From the NCBI RefSeq assembly GCF_004959925.1, contig NZ_SPUW01000001.1, positions 310,001-374,000 on the forward strand: a stretch of DNA of 64,000 nucleotides, given 5' to 3'. This DNA is from Pseudooceanicola onchidii (GTDB taxonomy: Bacteria; Pseudomonadota; Alphaproteobacteria; Rhodobacterales; Rhodobacteraceae). The notes beneath the pieces are model-generated. The model did no database searches. It saw only the letters and a program-made list of their open reading frames with translations, and was not told the origin of the DNA. Every line of letters starts with the position of its first letter. The stretch's first letter is position 1. The position numbers and the translations under genes were made by a program. Positions 51,871 to 60,229 of this stretch are shown in pieces.

Positions 51871-53643
51871 ATGAATACCGACCAGATCATCCTGTTCACC
51901 CTCTTCCTTGTCGTCTTCGCCCTGCTGCTCTGGGGACGGTGGCGGTATGACATCGTGGCCTTCGGCGCCTTGATGGTGGCCGTGGTGCTGGGCCCGGTCG
52001 AGGCCGAGCATGCCTTTGACGGTTTCGGTCACGAGGCCACGTTGATCGTCGCGTTGGTGCTGATCGTCTCGGCCGGGCTGGTGCGTTCCGGCGCGGTCTA
52101 CTTGATCACGCGCACGCTGGTGGACAGTTCGCGGCGTCTGGGCGGGCACATTGCCCTGATGGGCGGGATCGGCGGGGTGCTGTCGGCCTTCATGAACAAC
52201 GTGGCGGCGCTGGCCCTGCTGATGCCGGTGGATATCCAGACCGCGCGCAAGGCGGGCCGCGCGCCGGGCCTGTCACTGATGCCGCTGTCCTTTGCCACGA
52301 TCCTGGGCGGGATGGCGACGCTGATCGGCACGCCGCCGAACATCATCATCTCGGCCATCCGTGCGGATTCATTGGGAGAAAGCTATCGCATGTTCGATTT
52401 CGCCCCGGTCGGCGGGCTGGCGGCGATCGCGGGTCTGGCCTTTGTCGCGCTGGTCGGCTGGCGGCTGATCCCGGTGCGCGAAGACGCGGTGGTGCGCCGG
52501 TCGGACATCGCGAATTACGTCGCCGAACTGACCCTGCCCGAGGGCAACAAGCAGATCGGCAAGCGGGTCGGAGAGCTGACCGAGGCCGCCGACAAGGCCG
52601 ATGTGGTCATCATCGGCCTGATCCGCGACGGCAAGCGTCTCTATGGCAACGCACGCAACAACATCCTGCAGGCCGGCGACGCGCTGGTGCTTGAGGCCAC
52701 GCCCGAGGCGCTGGACGAATTCCGATCGGCCCTGTCGCTGGCCTTTTCCGACGACCGTCGGGAGGAGCTGCTGCAAGCCGACAGCGAGGGGCTCGATATT
52801 CTTGAACTGGTGGTCAGCCCCGACAGCCGCATCGCCGGAAAGACCGCGCAGGCCGTCGGGCTATCCTGGCGGCAACGCGCTGTTCTGCTTGGGATTTCCC
52901 GGCAGGGGCGGCGCATTCAAAGCCAGGTCCGCAAGACCGAGGTGCAGCCCGGCGACATCCTGTTGCTGCTGGTTCAAAAGGACACCGGCGGCGATGTGGC
53001 CGACTGGCTGGGCTGCCTGACACTGGCCGACCGGGGGCTTGCCGTGACGCAGGACACGAAGACCTGGGCTGCGATCGGGTTGTTCGCGGGGGCGGTCCTG
53101 CTGGCTTCGATCGGGGTGGTCGACCTGGCCATCGCGCTTGGGCTGGTCGTGATCGCCTATGTGCTGATGCGCGTGATCCCCTTGCAGGAGCTTTATGACC
53201 ACGTCGAATGGCCCGTGGTTGTCCTGCTGGGGTCGATGATCCCCTTGGGTCAAGCCCTTGAAACATCGGGCGGAACCTCTCTGATCGCGGACAGTCTGGT
53301 CTGGGCGACGGACGGCTGGCCCGCCTGGGCGATCCTGACCGCGCTGATGGTGGTGACCATGTCGCTGTCGGATGTGCTGAACAACACCGCGACGGCCATC
53401 GTGGCGGCACCCATTGGCATCCAGATGGCCGACCGCCTGGATGTGTCGCCGGACCCCTTCCTGATGGCGGTTGCGGTGGCGGCGTCCTCGGCCTTCCTTA
53501 CGCCGATTGGCCATAAGAACAACACGTTGATCCTGGGCCCGGGGGGCTATCGCTTTGGCGATTACTGGCGCATGGGCCTGCCGCTGGAAATCCTCGTGGT
53601 CGCCGTGTCGATCCCCGCGATCCTGGTATTCTGGCCGCTCTGA
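51871..53643 (+). CDS. SLC13-family permease with two RCK_C domains, copy B
   Basis: A 590-residue paralogue of the permease at 48994. First membrane half 1-205 with IGTPPNIIISAIR, then TrkA-C domains (EGNKQIGKRVGELTEA about 220-295; SPDSRIAGKTAQAVG about 305-385) and the second membrane half with LLGSMIPLGQAL and SDVLNNTATAIVAAPIG. The substrate hairpin differs from copy A (TPPN versus TSTN), so the two may carry different anions. It converges on the dienelactone-hydrolase gene with 5 bases between. Confidence 0.88.
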   Translation: MNTDQIILFTLFLVVFALLLWGRWRYDIVAFGALMVAVVLGPVEAEHAFDGFGHEATLIVALVLIVSAGLVRSGAVYLITRTLVDSSRRLGGHIALMGGIGGVLSAFMNNVAALALLMPVDIQTARKAGRAPGLSLMPLSFATILGGMATLIGTPPNIIISAIRADSLGESYRMFDFAPVGGLAAIAGLAFVALVGWRLIPVREDAVVRRSDIANYVAELTLPEGNKQIGKRVGELTEAADKADVVIIGLIRDGKRLYGNARNNILQAGDALVLEATPEALDEFRSALSLAFSDDRREELLQADSEGLDILELVVSPDSRIAGKTAQAVGLSWRQRAVLLGISRQGRRIQSQVRKTEVQPGDILLLLVQKDTGGDVADWLGCLTLADRGLAVTQDTKTWAAIGLFAGAVLLASIGVVDLAIALGLVVIAYVLMRVIPLQELYDHVEWPVVVLLGSMIPLGQALETSGGTSLIADSLVWATDGWPAWAILTALMVVTMSLSDVLNNTATAIVAAPIGIQMADRLDVSPDPFLMAVAVAASSAFLTPIGHKNNTLILGPGGYRFGDYWRMGLPLEILVVAVSIPAILVFWPL

Positions 53644-53648
53644 GGGGG

Positions 53649-54350
53649 CTAACCCCTCAGGATCTCGTCGAAAAACGCTGTCAGCGCGCGCCATGATCGC
53701 CGGTCTGCGGCCTTGGAATAGCCGAAGCCCTTGCCGGGGGCGGCCTTGACGTTGGTGAAGGCGTGGCCGGTGTGGCCGAAGGCCAGCATCTGCCAGTCGG
53801 AACAATGGGTTGTCAGCTCCTCGGCCAGCGCGACCTTGGCGTCGGGCGGGCACAGGCTGTCGTCCCAGCCGTCGCAGATCAGCAGGGCAGGGGCCATGGT
53901 CTTCGACCCGTCGGGCGGAGCGTCGTAGACCCCGTGCAGCGTGACGCCCGCGTCGAACGCCGCGCCAGAGCGTGCGAGGTCCAAAACCCCTTTGCCACCA
54001 AGGCAATAGCCCATGGCGCCAACCTTCCCGGCCATCTGCGGCACGGCCCGGATCGCCGTCAGCGCGGCCTGCATCCGGGTCGCGAACAGCGGGCGGTTGC
54101 CCTGCAGCTCTGCCATCCATTCCGCCGCCTGCGCCCGGTCGGTCGAATGCCGCCCACCCGAATAATAGTCAACGCCCAGAGCCACATAGCCCAGATCGGC
54201 CAGCCGGTCGCAGGTGGCGCGGTCGCTGTCGGAGAGCCCGCCGAAAGCCGGGGCGACCAGCACGCCGGGGCCGTCGCCTGCGGGCAGAGCGAGGTAGCCG
54301 ATGCATTCGGCCCCCTTGGCGTCGTAACGGTGATCCTGACCTTTGAGCAT
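53649..54350 (-). CDS. Dienelactone hydrolase family protein
   Basis: A 233-residue alpha/beta hydrolase of the dienelactone-hydrolase family. The nucleophile is the cysteine in VGAMGYCLGGKGVLDLA, with Asp in LICDGWDDSLCP and His in FGHTGHAFTN. Cys as nucleophile is typical of DLH proper. Real substrate unknown. Thirty-six bases beyond it toward higher coordinates ends the argP gene, so the two may be co-transcribed. Confidence 0.88.
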   Translation of the reverse strand: MLKGQDHRYDAKGAECIGYLALPAGDGPGVLVAPAFGGLSDSDRATCDRLADLGYVALGVDYYSGGRHSTDRAQAAEWMAELQGNRPLFATRMQAALTAIRAVPQMAGKVGAMGYCLGGKGVLDLARSGAAFDAGVTLHGVYDAPPDGSKTMAPALLICDGWDDSLCPPDAKVALAEELTTHCSDWQMLAFGHTGHAFTNVKAAPGKGFGYSKAADRRSWRALTAFFDEILRG

Positions 54351-54386
54351 GGTATCGTCCTGTTTTGATTGTGTTTCGTTGCGCGT

Positions 54387-55274
54387 CTATCGGTACAGGT
54401 GATCCGCGGCCACCTTGCGGATCGCCAGCGTCAGCGGCGCAAGCGCGTTGCGCAGGCGGCGCGGTGTCTGCCAGAAAAGCGGGGTGTCCCAAGCACTTGA
54501 CTGGATCAGGGGCACCAGCAGCCGGTCCGCCAGAGGCCGTCGCACCAGCATTTCGGGGTTCATCCCCCAGCCCAGCCCCCGACGCGCGGCTTCGACGAAG
54601 GCGGTGGTAGAGGGCAGGTAATGCGTCGGCGGCATCCGCGTCACGCCGAAATTATGCGCCAGCCAATCCAGCTGAAGCCGGTCCTTCTTGTCGTAGGTCA
54701 GCATCGGGGCGTGTTCCAGCGCGGCGCCGGTAACCCCTTGGGCGAAATAGCGTTTCATGAACCTCGGGCTGGCCGTCGCGATATAGCGCAGCGACCCGAG
54801 CGGATAGCTGTCGCAGCCCGTCGGCGGATCCTCGGTGCTGGTCACGGCGCCCACGACCTCGCCCCGTTTCAGGGACTCGGCCGAATGCTCCTGATCGTCC
54901 ACGACCACGTCAAAGAGCATGTCCGGCAGGGCCAGCCGCGCTTCGGCCAGGGCGGGCACGATCCAGGACGCCAGGCTGTCGGCATTGACGGTGATCCGAG
55001 CCCGTGGGGTATCGGGAAACCTCAGGCCCAGGTCGCCGGACAGCCGCGCCTCCATCAGCCCGACCTCTTCGACGTGGCGGGCAAGGCGCTGCCCCATCTC
55101 GGTCCCCGAGCAAGGAGTGCCCCGGATAACAAGGGGTTGACCCACCCGATCCTCCAGCGCACGCAGCCGTTGGGACACGGCGGACTGGCTCAGGTTCAGC
55201 TCTCCGGCCGCGGCATCGAAAGACCCGTGCCGCAGGATCGCGGCCAGCGTATGTAGCTGAAGATAATCATACAT
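54387..55274 (-). CDS. argP: LysR-type regulator ArgP/LysG
   Basis: A 295-residue LysR-family regulator. N-terminal helix-turn-helix GSFDAAAGELNLSQSAVSQRLRALEDRVGQPLV, with QRLRALE rather than the usual xxIxxLE, matches the ArgP/LysG group that senses lysine/arginine. ATG 55274 (MYDYLQLHTLAAIL) is the family start. It is divergent from an argO/lysE exporter gene 100 bases away, the standard ArgP arrangement. Confidence 0.92.
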   Translation of the reverse strand: MYDYLQLHTLAAILRHGSFDAAAGELNLSQSAVSQRLRALEDRVGQPLVIRGTPCSGTEMGQRLARHVEEVGLMEARLSGDLGLRFPDTPRARITVNADSLASWIVPALAEARLALPDMLFDVVVDDQEHSAESLKRGEVVGAVTSTEDPPTGCDSYPLGSLRYIATASPRFMKRYFAQGVTGAALEHAPMLTYDKKDRLQLDWLAHNFGVTRMPPTHYLPSTTAFVEAARRGLGWGMNPEMLVRRPLADRLLVPLIQSSAWDTPLFWQTPRRLRNALAPLTLAIRKVAADHLYR

Positions 55275-55374
55275 AAGCAAAGCTTATCCAGATGCAGAAA
55301 CATTCGCTAGGCTTATATCGCCTCGCCGCCTATCCCCGTCCTGCGCGAAACACCGCGCGAAACGGAGACCGCCG
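55275..55374. promoter_or_regulatory. argP-argO divergent promoter region
   Basis: A 100-base intergenic region that should contain the ArgP binding site controlling argO. GCTTAT occurs twice 28 bases apart (55282-55287 and 55310-55315, the latter within AGGCTTATAT, a possible -10 region). The rest is GC-rich. Confidence 0.45.
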
Positions 55375-55974
55375 ATGACCCTGACCACCTTCTTCGCTGC
55401 CTTCGGATTGGGCCTGTCGCTGATCGTCGCGATCGGCGCGCAGAACGCCTTTGTCCTGCGGCAGGGTCTGCGGCGCGAACACGTCGGCCCGATCGTGTTG
55501 ACCTGCGCCCTGTCGGACGCGGCCCTGATCGCCGCCGGGGTCGCGGGGTTCGGCACCCTGACCGAGGCCATGCCCTGGTTCGGAGAGGCCATGCGCTGGG
55601 GCGGCGCGGCCTTCCTGTCGGTTTATGCGGCGCTGGCCCTGCGCAACGCGATCCGCGGCGGAGAGGCCCTGACCCCCGACGCCACCCCCGCCATTCCCCT
55701 GCGCCGCGCGCTGGCGACCTGCCTGGTGCTGACCTGGGCCAACCCGCACGTCTATCTCGACACGCTGGCGCTGATGGGCGCGGTGTCGGCGGGCCATGAC
55801 GACAAGCTGGCGTTCGCGCTGGGGGGCATGACGGCCTCGGCGATGTTCTTCGTCGCGCTGGGCTACGGCGCGAGGCTGCTGGCCCCGGTCTTCCGCCGCC
55901 CCCTGGCCTGGAGGCTTCTGGATCTGGGGATTGCCGTGGTGATGGGCGCGATTGCGGTGGGGTTGGTTTGGTGA
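55375..55974 (+). CDS. argO: Arginine/lysine exporter ArgO/LysE
   Basis: A 199-residue LysE-superfamily amino-acid exporter with six helices. Signature segments are LIVAIGAQNAFVLRQGL near the N-terminus and TWANPHVYLDTLALMG near residue 120. It removes excess basic amino acids (or toxic analogues) under ArgP control, as the divergent argP shows. Immediately downstream is the border of the AT-rich DUF262/HEPN insert. Confidence 0.93.
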   Translation: MTLTTFFAAFGLGLSLIVAIGAQNAFVLRQGLRREHVGPIVLTCALSDAALIAAGVAGFGTLTEAMPWFGEAMRWGGAAFLSVYAALALRNAIRGGEALTPDATPAIPLRRALATCLVLTWANPHVYLDTLALMGAVSAGHDDKLAFALGGMTASAMFFVALGYGARLLAPVFRRPLAWRLLDLGIAVVMGAIAVGLVW

Positions 55975-56041
55975 GGGGGGTAAGAGCGTTTCGGCCCTTT
56001 CCGGACATTCGAACCAGGCGCAGCTGGTAGTCGGTTCATCC

Positions 56042-56059
56042 CATCACCGACCGTTCGTG
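56042..56059 (+). repeat. Left imperfect direct repeat of the DUF262/HEPN insert
   Basis: CATCACCGACCGTTCGTG; matches the right copy at 57953-57969 except for one substitution and one extra base (CATCACTG-CCGTTCGTG). The nine bases CCGTTCGTG are identical. The two copies bracket the AT-rich segment. Confidence 0.5.
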
Positions 56060-56118
56060 TTTCGCGCGTCGAGTGACCGGTCTGAACCTTTTGAGGATAA
56101 AGCTTCCCCGTCTTCACT

Positions 56119-56793
56119 CTACCGTTTATAGGCTTCCATCGAAGCAGCATTTTGCAGGTCGGTCTTGTATTCGCGCATCACCTGCAAAACTGCGTCCTGC
56201 AGTTCGCCGAACTCCTTTCCGCCTATGTCTATAAATTCACCGTGCGCGATCTTATTTCTTCTGTTAACCAGGCTTTCATCGATCAAGTTAAATCTCGAAG
56301 CATACGGAGCGAGGCTGATATCCAGCGAAAGAGCGATATTACTGAACACTTTAGATGTGAGGTTTGACTCTGTATTAATCGCGGATCCGATCTGCAATCT
56401 TGCAGGTTGATCGAGCTGCAGGAGAATGAAATCAAAAGCATCTATGTTCGATAAGGATTGGCGAGAAACGGACAGCGTCTGAAGCTTTGACTTCAAGCCA
56501 AATACGGAGAAGCAGGACTTTAACTCATTATATTTCAGTCCACGGCTACTGACAAAGTTGAGGTAATTCTCCGAAGATTTTTTCACAAAACCCTCCCAGT
56601 GAGCGTAAAGAAGCGCTACTCCCGCTCTTATGAAGTATCGCCGATCAGGGCTATTAGCTCTTGAAGCAATGCTGAAGGCTTTAACTTCCTTCAGTCGCCA
56701 TGACATCTCCCTGTCCAGAGCATCCTGGAAGTCATCGAGTGTCCGAATATCGGCCAAAGCTTCGTCCTCACGGCCGCAGTAGCTGAGAGGCAA
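56119..56793 (-). CDS. HEPN-family nuclease (MAE_28990/MAE_18760 type)
   Basis: A 224-residue helical protein. 'LLYAHWEGFVKK' (62-72) is the marker of the MAE_28990 HEPN group, and the HEPN active-site motif is R179-N180-x3-H184 in NRRNKIAHGE. HEPN proteins are RNases in toxin-antitoxin and phage-defence systems. It overlaps the DUF262 gene by 26 bases and has the same AT-rich base composition. The likely role is effector RNase, with the DUF262 partner controlling or targeting it; this is inference. Confidence 0.82.
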   Translation of the reverse strand: MPLSYCGREDEALADIRTLDDFQDALDREMSWRLKEVKAFSIASRANSPDRRYFIRAGVALLYAHWEGFVKKSSENYLNFVSSRGLKYNELKSCFSVFGLKSKLQTLSVSRQSLSNIDAFDFILLQLDQPARLQIGSAINTESNLTSKVFSNIALSLDISLAPYASRFNLIDESLVNRRNKIAHGEFIDIGGKEFGELQDAVLQVMREYKTDLQNAASMEAYKR

Positions 56794-57874
56794 GTGGCAG
56801 CAGCTTTGTAAGCCTAGTCGTACCTCGTATACCTGCGCCTGAATATTTGTTGAAAGTCGTGTTCTGCCAAAGATCTTTCGCAGCTTTGCAGAGGAAGTCC
56901 TTGCGGAGTTGATCGTTCATAACCTGCAAAGCAGGGAGGTTATCCGATACGCCTTTCGTCATCACTTCGAAGACAGACATGAGAAACTTACCGCTAAATG
57001 CGTTCCCATTCCACCGCTTGAACGCTGCGTTCCCGAGCGCCTCGTCGATGTATTGAAATGATAGAGCGAACTCGGCCCCAATGGCATTGAGATCAAAGTT
57101 TGGGTCGCTCGCCATTTGAATGAGCGCTTCGTCGAGATACTCATGAACATCCAGCCCCGGATCGTATTGTATTGTCTTGAAGGCGAGAAACCTCAGCGCG
57201 AGCTCGACCCCTGCCTGAGACATGAGTGCCGCGTCAGTCTGGTTGGTTGTATTAATAAAATTTGCATTATTCGAAAGCTGAACCAGCCAGTCGTAAAATG
57301 GTCTATTTATCGCTACGGCCATGCTGTTTCGAACTTCTTGCTCAGACAAGCTAACGCCACCAGTATTGAGGCGCTGAAATAGCTCGAACTTTGCGGTGGA
57401 ATCACTTTCCGCTTTAAGTATTTCGACTCGGACGCGAGCTCGCTTGATCTCGATCTGAAGAGATTGCCCGAGGCCATCACCAGCACCCTGACAACTTTCT
57501 TTCCAACGCTTACCGTTCAAGCTCGGAAGAAATTTCGTTCCATTCAGGATCAGCGGACCGAGCTCTACTGCCAAATCGCCACGCAAATCTCCTGTCAACT
57601 GCAAAATAGTGGAAATACGTTGCAAGCCGTCAATCAACTCCCACACCCCACTTTCATTCTGCGACACAAAGATGGAGGGAATTGGAATTCCAAGAATTAT
57701 AGATTCTATGAATCGCGTTTTTCGTTCATCACCCCAACGAAATAGGCGCTGAAATACAGGATCGATGATTAGTTCTTCATCTCGGTATAAGTTAACAACT
57801 TCACCTAACGACATATCATAGCCGTCTGTAACAATCGTCTTGCGAGCAATCTGAATTTCGTTTGCTAGTGACAT
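56768..57874 (-). CDS. DUF262 domain-containing protein (ParB/GmrS-like)
   Basis: A 368-residue protein with the DUF262 fold at the N-terminus: IDPVFQRLFRWGDERKTRFIESII and WELIDGLQRISTIL (the DGxQR catalytic-type motif, with Leu in place of Gln), then FQRLNTGG. DUF262 is related to ParB-type NTPases and forms the first half of GmrSD modification-dependent restriction enzymes; the GmrD HNH half is absent here. ATG 57874 has GGAGG five bases before it. It is the first gene of the two-gene operon. Confidence 0.85.
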   Translation of the reverse strand: MSLANEIQIARKTIVTDGYDMSLGEVVNLYRDEELIIDPVFQRLFRWGDERKTRFIESIILGIPIPSIFVSQNESGVWELIDGLQRISTILQLTGDLRGDLAVELGPLILNGTKFLPSLNGKRWKESCQGAGDGLGQSLQIEIKRARVRVEILKAESDSTAKFELFQRLNTGGVSLSEQEVRNSMAVAINRPFYDWLVQLSNNANFINTTNQTDAALMSQAGVELALRFLAFKTIQYDPGLDVHEYLDEALIQMASDPNFDLNAIGAEFALSFQYIDEALGNAAFKRWNGNAFSGKFLMSVFEVMTKGVSDNLPALQVMNDQLRKDFLCKAAKDLWQNTTFNKYSGAGIRGTTRLTKLLPLASQLLRP

Positions 57875-57952
57875 AGTACCCTCCATACCACCGGCGGCGG
57901 CACTGCATTTTTTTTGTTCATGTAGCATGTCCTACCAATGAGCGCTATTGCG

Positions 57953-57969
57953 CATCACTGCCGTTCGTG
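57953..57969 (+). repeat. Right imperfect direct repeat of the DUF262/HEPN insert
   Basis: CATCACTGCCGTTCGTG, counterpart of 56042-56059. GC content returns to the genome norm immediately beyond it. Confidence 0.5.
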
Positions 57970-58058
57970 CGGGAAGCAGCGAACTTCGGCTCCCCGCCCT
58001 TCCCACCCCCCCCCACATCCCCCTTGCCGTCCCCGCCCAATCATGGCACCCAGAAAAC

Positions 58059-58967
58059 ATGACGGCAGCATTCAATTCCCGGCCCGTGGAGGGCATCCTC
58101 TGGACCTTCGGGGCGGGGATCCTGTTTGTCGGGGTGAATATCCTGGTCAAGTACCTCGGCCCCGTCATGCCCGCGCCCGAGATGGCCTTTATCCGCTATG
58201 GGCTGGGGCTGATGCTGCTGGTGCCGGCGATCCGGCAGATCATGCGGATCCGGCTCAGCCCGCGGCAGTGGGGGCTTTTTGCGCTCCGGGGCGGGTTGCA
58301 TGCGGCGGGGGTGGCGCTGTGGTTCTATGCCATGGCGACGATCCCCTTGGCGGATGTGACGGCGATGAACTACCTCTCGCCGATCTACGTGACCATCGGC
58401 GCGGCGCTTTTCATGGGTGAAAAGCTGGCGGTCCGGCGGATCCTTGCGGTCGTGGTGGCGCTGGTGGGGGCGGTGGTGATCCTGCGGCCGGGGTTTCGCG
58501 AAATCGGGCCGGGCCACTATGCCATGCTGATCGCGGCCGTGGTCTTTGCCGGATCCTACCTGCTGGCCAAGCGGTTGACGGACGAGACGGACCCGGTGGC
58601 GGTCATCACCATGCTGTCGGTCAGCGTGACCATCGGGCTGGTGCCGATCGCGGCCATCGACTGGGTGACGCCGACGGGCTGGCAGCTGTTGGTGCTGCTG
58701 GCCACGGCGGGCTTCGCGACACTGGGCCATTACCTGATGACCCTGGGGTTCCGCGCGGCCCCGATCACGGTGACGCAGCCGGTGACCTTCCTGCAACTGG
58801 TCTGGGCGGTACTGGCGGGCTATGTCCTGTTTGACGAGGCGGTGGACCCCTACGTGGTGCTCGGCGGCGTGATGATCATCAGTGCGATCAGCTTCATCAC
58901 CTGGAGGGAGCACGTGCTGAAACGCCGCCAGATCACCCCGCCGGTGCCGCCGCAGAAACTGACCTGA
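58059..58967 (+). CDS. DMT-superfamily (EamA) transporter
   Basis: A 302-residue ten-helix permease with two EamA domains (about 10-145 and 155-290). Typical segments are EMAFIRYGLGLMLL, ADVTAMNYLSPIYVTIGAALFMGE and the second-repeat VTQPVTFLQLVWAVLAGYVLFDE. The substrate is unknown. The start ATG 58059 begins homology; an earlier in-frame ATG at 57948 would add non-homologous sequence overlapping the insert border. Confidence 0.87.
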   Translation: MTAAFNSRPVEGILWTFGAGILFVGVNILVKYLGPVMPAPEMAFIRYGLGLMLLVPAIRQIMRIRLSPRQWGLFALRGGLHAAGVALWFYAMATIPLADVTAMNYLSPIYVTIGAALFMGEKLAVRRILAVVVALVGAVVILRPGFREIGPGHYAMLIAAVVFAGSYLLAKRLTDETDPVAVITMLSVSVTIGLVPIAAIDWVTPTGWQLLVLLATAGFATLGHYLMTLGFRAAPITVTQPVTFLQLVWAVLAGYVLFDEAVDPYVVLGGVMIISAISFITWREHVLKRRQITPPVPPQKLT

Positions 58968-58975
58968 GGGCCAAG

Positions 58976-59542
58976 ATGAGCGATGACGACCTGGCGCTGG
59001 ATGCGCGCACCGGCCTGCCGGAGCACCTGCGCGTGCTGGCGGATCTGTATCCCCGGACCGAATGGCGCGGGCACCCGAACTTCAACGACCTGACCTCCTT
59101 CTGGCTGGAACGCCACGGGATGTTCCGCCAGCTGAACGACCTGCTGGTCGAGGGCACGCAGAAACGGCTGGACGGCGCCAACCCGCGCTATGGCCGCGAG
59201 ATGCAGCATTATACCTCGATGTTCCTCAACCAGCTGCACGGGCATCACCAGATCGAGGATCACCATTACTTCCCGCAGTTCATCCCGCTGGATGCACGGC
59301 TGGAAAAGGGCTTCGAGATCCTCGATCGGGACCACCACGCGCTGGACGGGCATATCCATGCCCTGGCCGATGCCACCAACGCCGTGCTGCAGAAGATCGC
59401 CGCCGGAGAGGACGACGAGCGCGAGGCGCGCACGCTGCTTGAGGCGCAGGTGGCCTTCCGAAGCTTCCTGCACCGCCACCTTGAAGACGAAGAGGATCTG
59501 GTCGTGCCGGTGATCCTGGAATACGGCGCCGTGCTGGAGTGA
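58976..59542 (+). CDS. Hemerythrin-domain protein
   Basis: A 188-residue HHE cation-binding protein expected to bind a di-iron centre and O2, NO or iron. Histidines/acidic residues occur in order: LHGHHQIEDHHYFPQF, LDRDHHALDGHIH, HRHLEDEEDLVVPVI. It begins 8 bases after the DMT transporter stop and is probably co-transcribed. N-terminal ~60 residues contain TEWRGHPNFNDLTSFWLERHGMF, a conserved lead-in. Confidence 0.85.
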   Translation: MSDDDLALDARTGLPEHLRVLADLYPRTEWRGHPNFNDLTSFWLERHGMFRQLNDLLVEGTQKRLDGANPRYGREMQHYTSMFLNQLHGHHQIEDHHYFPQFIPLDARLEKGFEILDRDHHALDGHIHALADATNAVLQKIAAGEDDEREARTLLEAQVAFRSFLHRHLEDEEDLVVPVILEYGAVLE

Positions 59543-59545
59543 GCC

Positions 59546-60157
59546 TCAGGCGGTGAGCCGGGCGAGGGCGGCGGCCTCCTCGGCCTGCTGGGCCTGTGCG
59601 GCGGGCCGAGCGGCGCACCGGGCCAGCCAGTCACGGATCGCGGGCCGGTCGGGCGTGAGGTCCGGCAGCCAGGCAAACGGCGAGGCGCAGAGGATATCCG
59701 CGGCCGAGAACCGATCGCCCAGCAACCACGGCCCCTGCGAAAGCGCCGCCTCCAACCGGTCGGCCATCCCGGCCAGATCGCCGAAGGTGTCGCGCACCAG
59801 TGGGCTGTCGACACCTGCGACCGACAGGATCAGCAGCGGCTCCATCACGCCCTGGTAGTAGGACAGCCACGACAGGTAAGCACCACGCCCCGGATCGCCC
59901 GAATGTGGGCCAAGCCCGGCCTCGGGGTAGAGGTCAGTCAAATAGGCCATGATCGCGCCGCGTTCGCGCAATGCCTCGTCCCCGTCGACAAGGAAGGGCA
60001 CCTTTTTCTCGGGGTGGGGATTGGCCGGGTCCGGCGCGCCGGATCCGTCGCCGCGCCGCACGCTGACGATGTGGATGTCGACCGGGGCCTGCAATTCGCG
60101 GATCAGCGTGCAGACAGCCGAGGATCGGGTCAGGGGCGCGTGGTAGAGGGTGGGCAT
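59546..60157 (-). CDS. Glutathione S-transferase family protein
   Basis: A 203-residue GST with thioredoxin-like N-terminal domain (MPTLYHAPLTRSSAVCTLI; KKVPFLVDGD; ERGAIMAYLTD) and helical C-terminal domain (PWLLGDRFSAADILCAS). The segment SSAVC suggests serine as glutathione-activating residue. Its substrate is unknown. It is divergent from the WYL regulator gene, which may control it. Confidence 0.9.
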   Translation of the reverse strand: MPTLYHAPLTRSSAVCTLIRELQAPVDIHIVSVRRGDGSGAPDPANPHPEKKVPFLVDGDEALRERGAIMAYLTDLYPEAGLGPHSGDPGRGAYLSWLSYYQGVMEPLLILSVAGVDSPLVRDTFGDLAGMADRLEAALSQGPWLLGDRFSAADILCASPFAWLPDLTPDRPAIRDWLARCAARPAAQAQQAEEAAALARLTA

Positions 60158-60229
60158 GGGATCTGTCCTTTGCTTTTCGATGGCCCGGGTCTACGACGGG
60201 GATACTGACAGTTTACGGCAGGATGTTGC

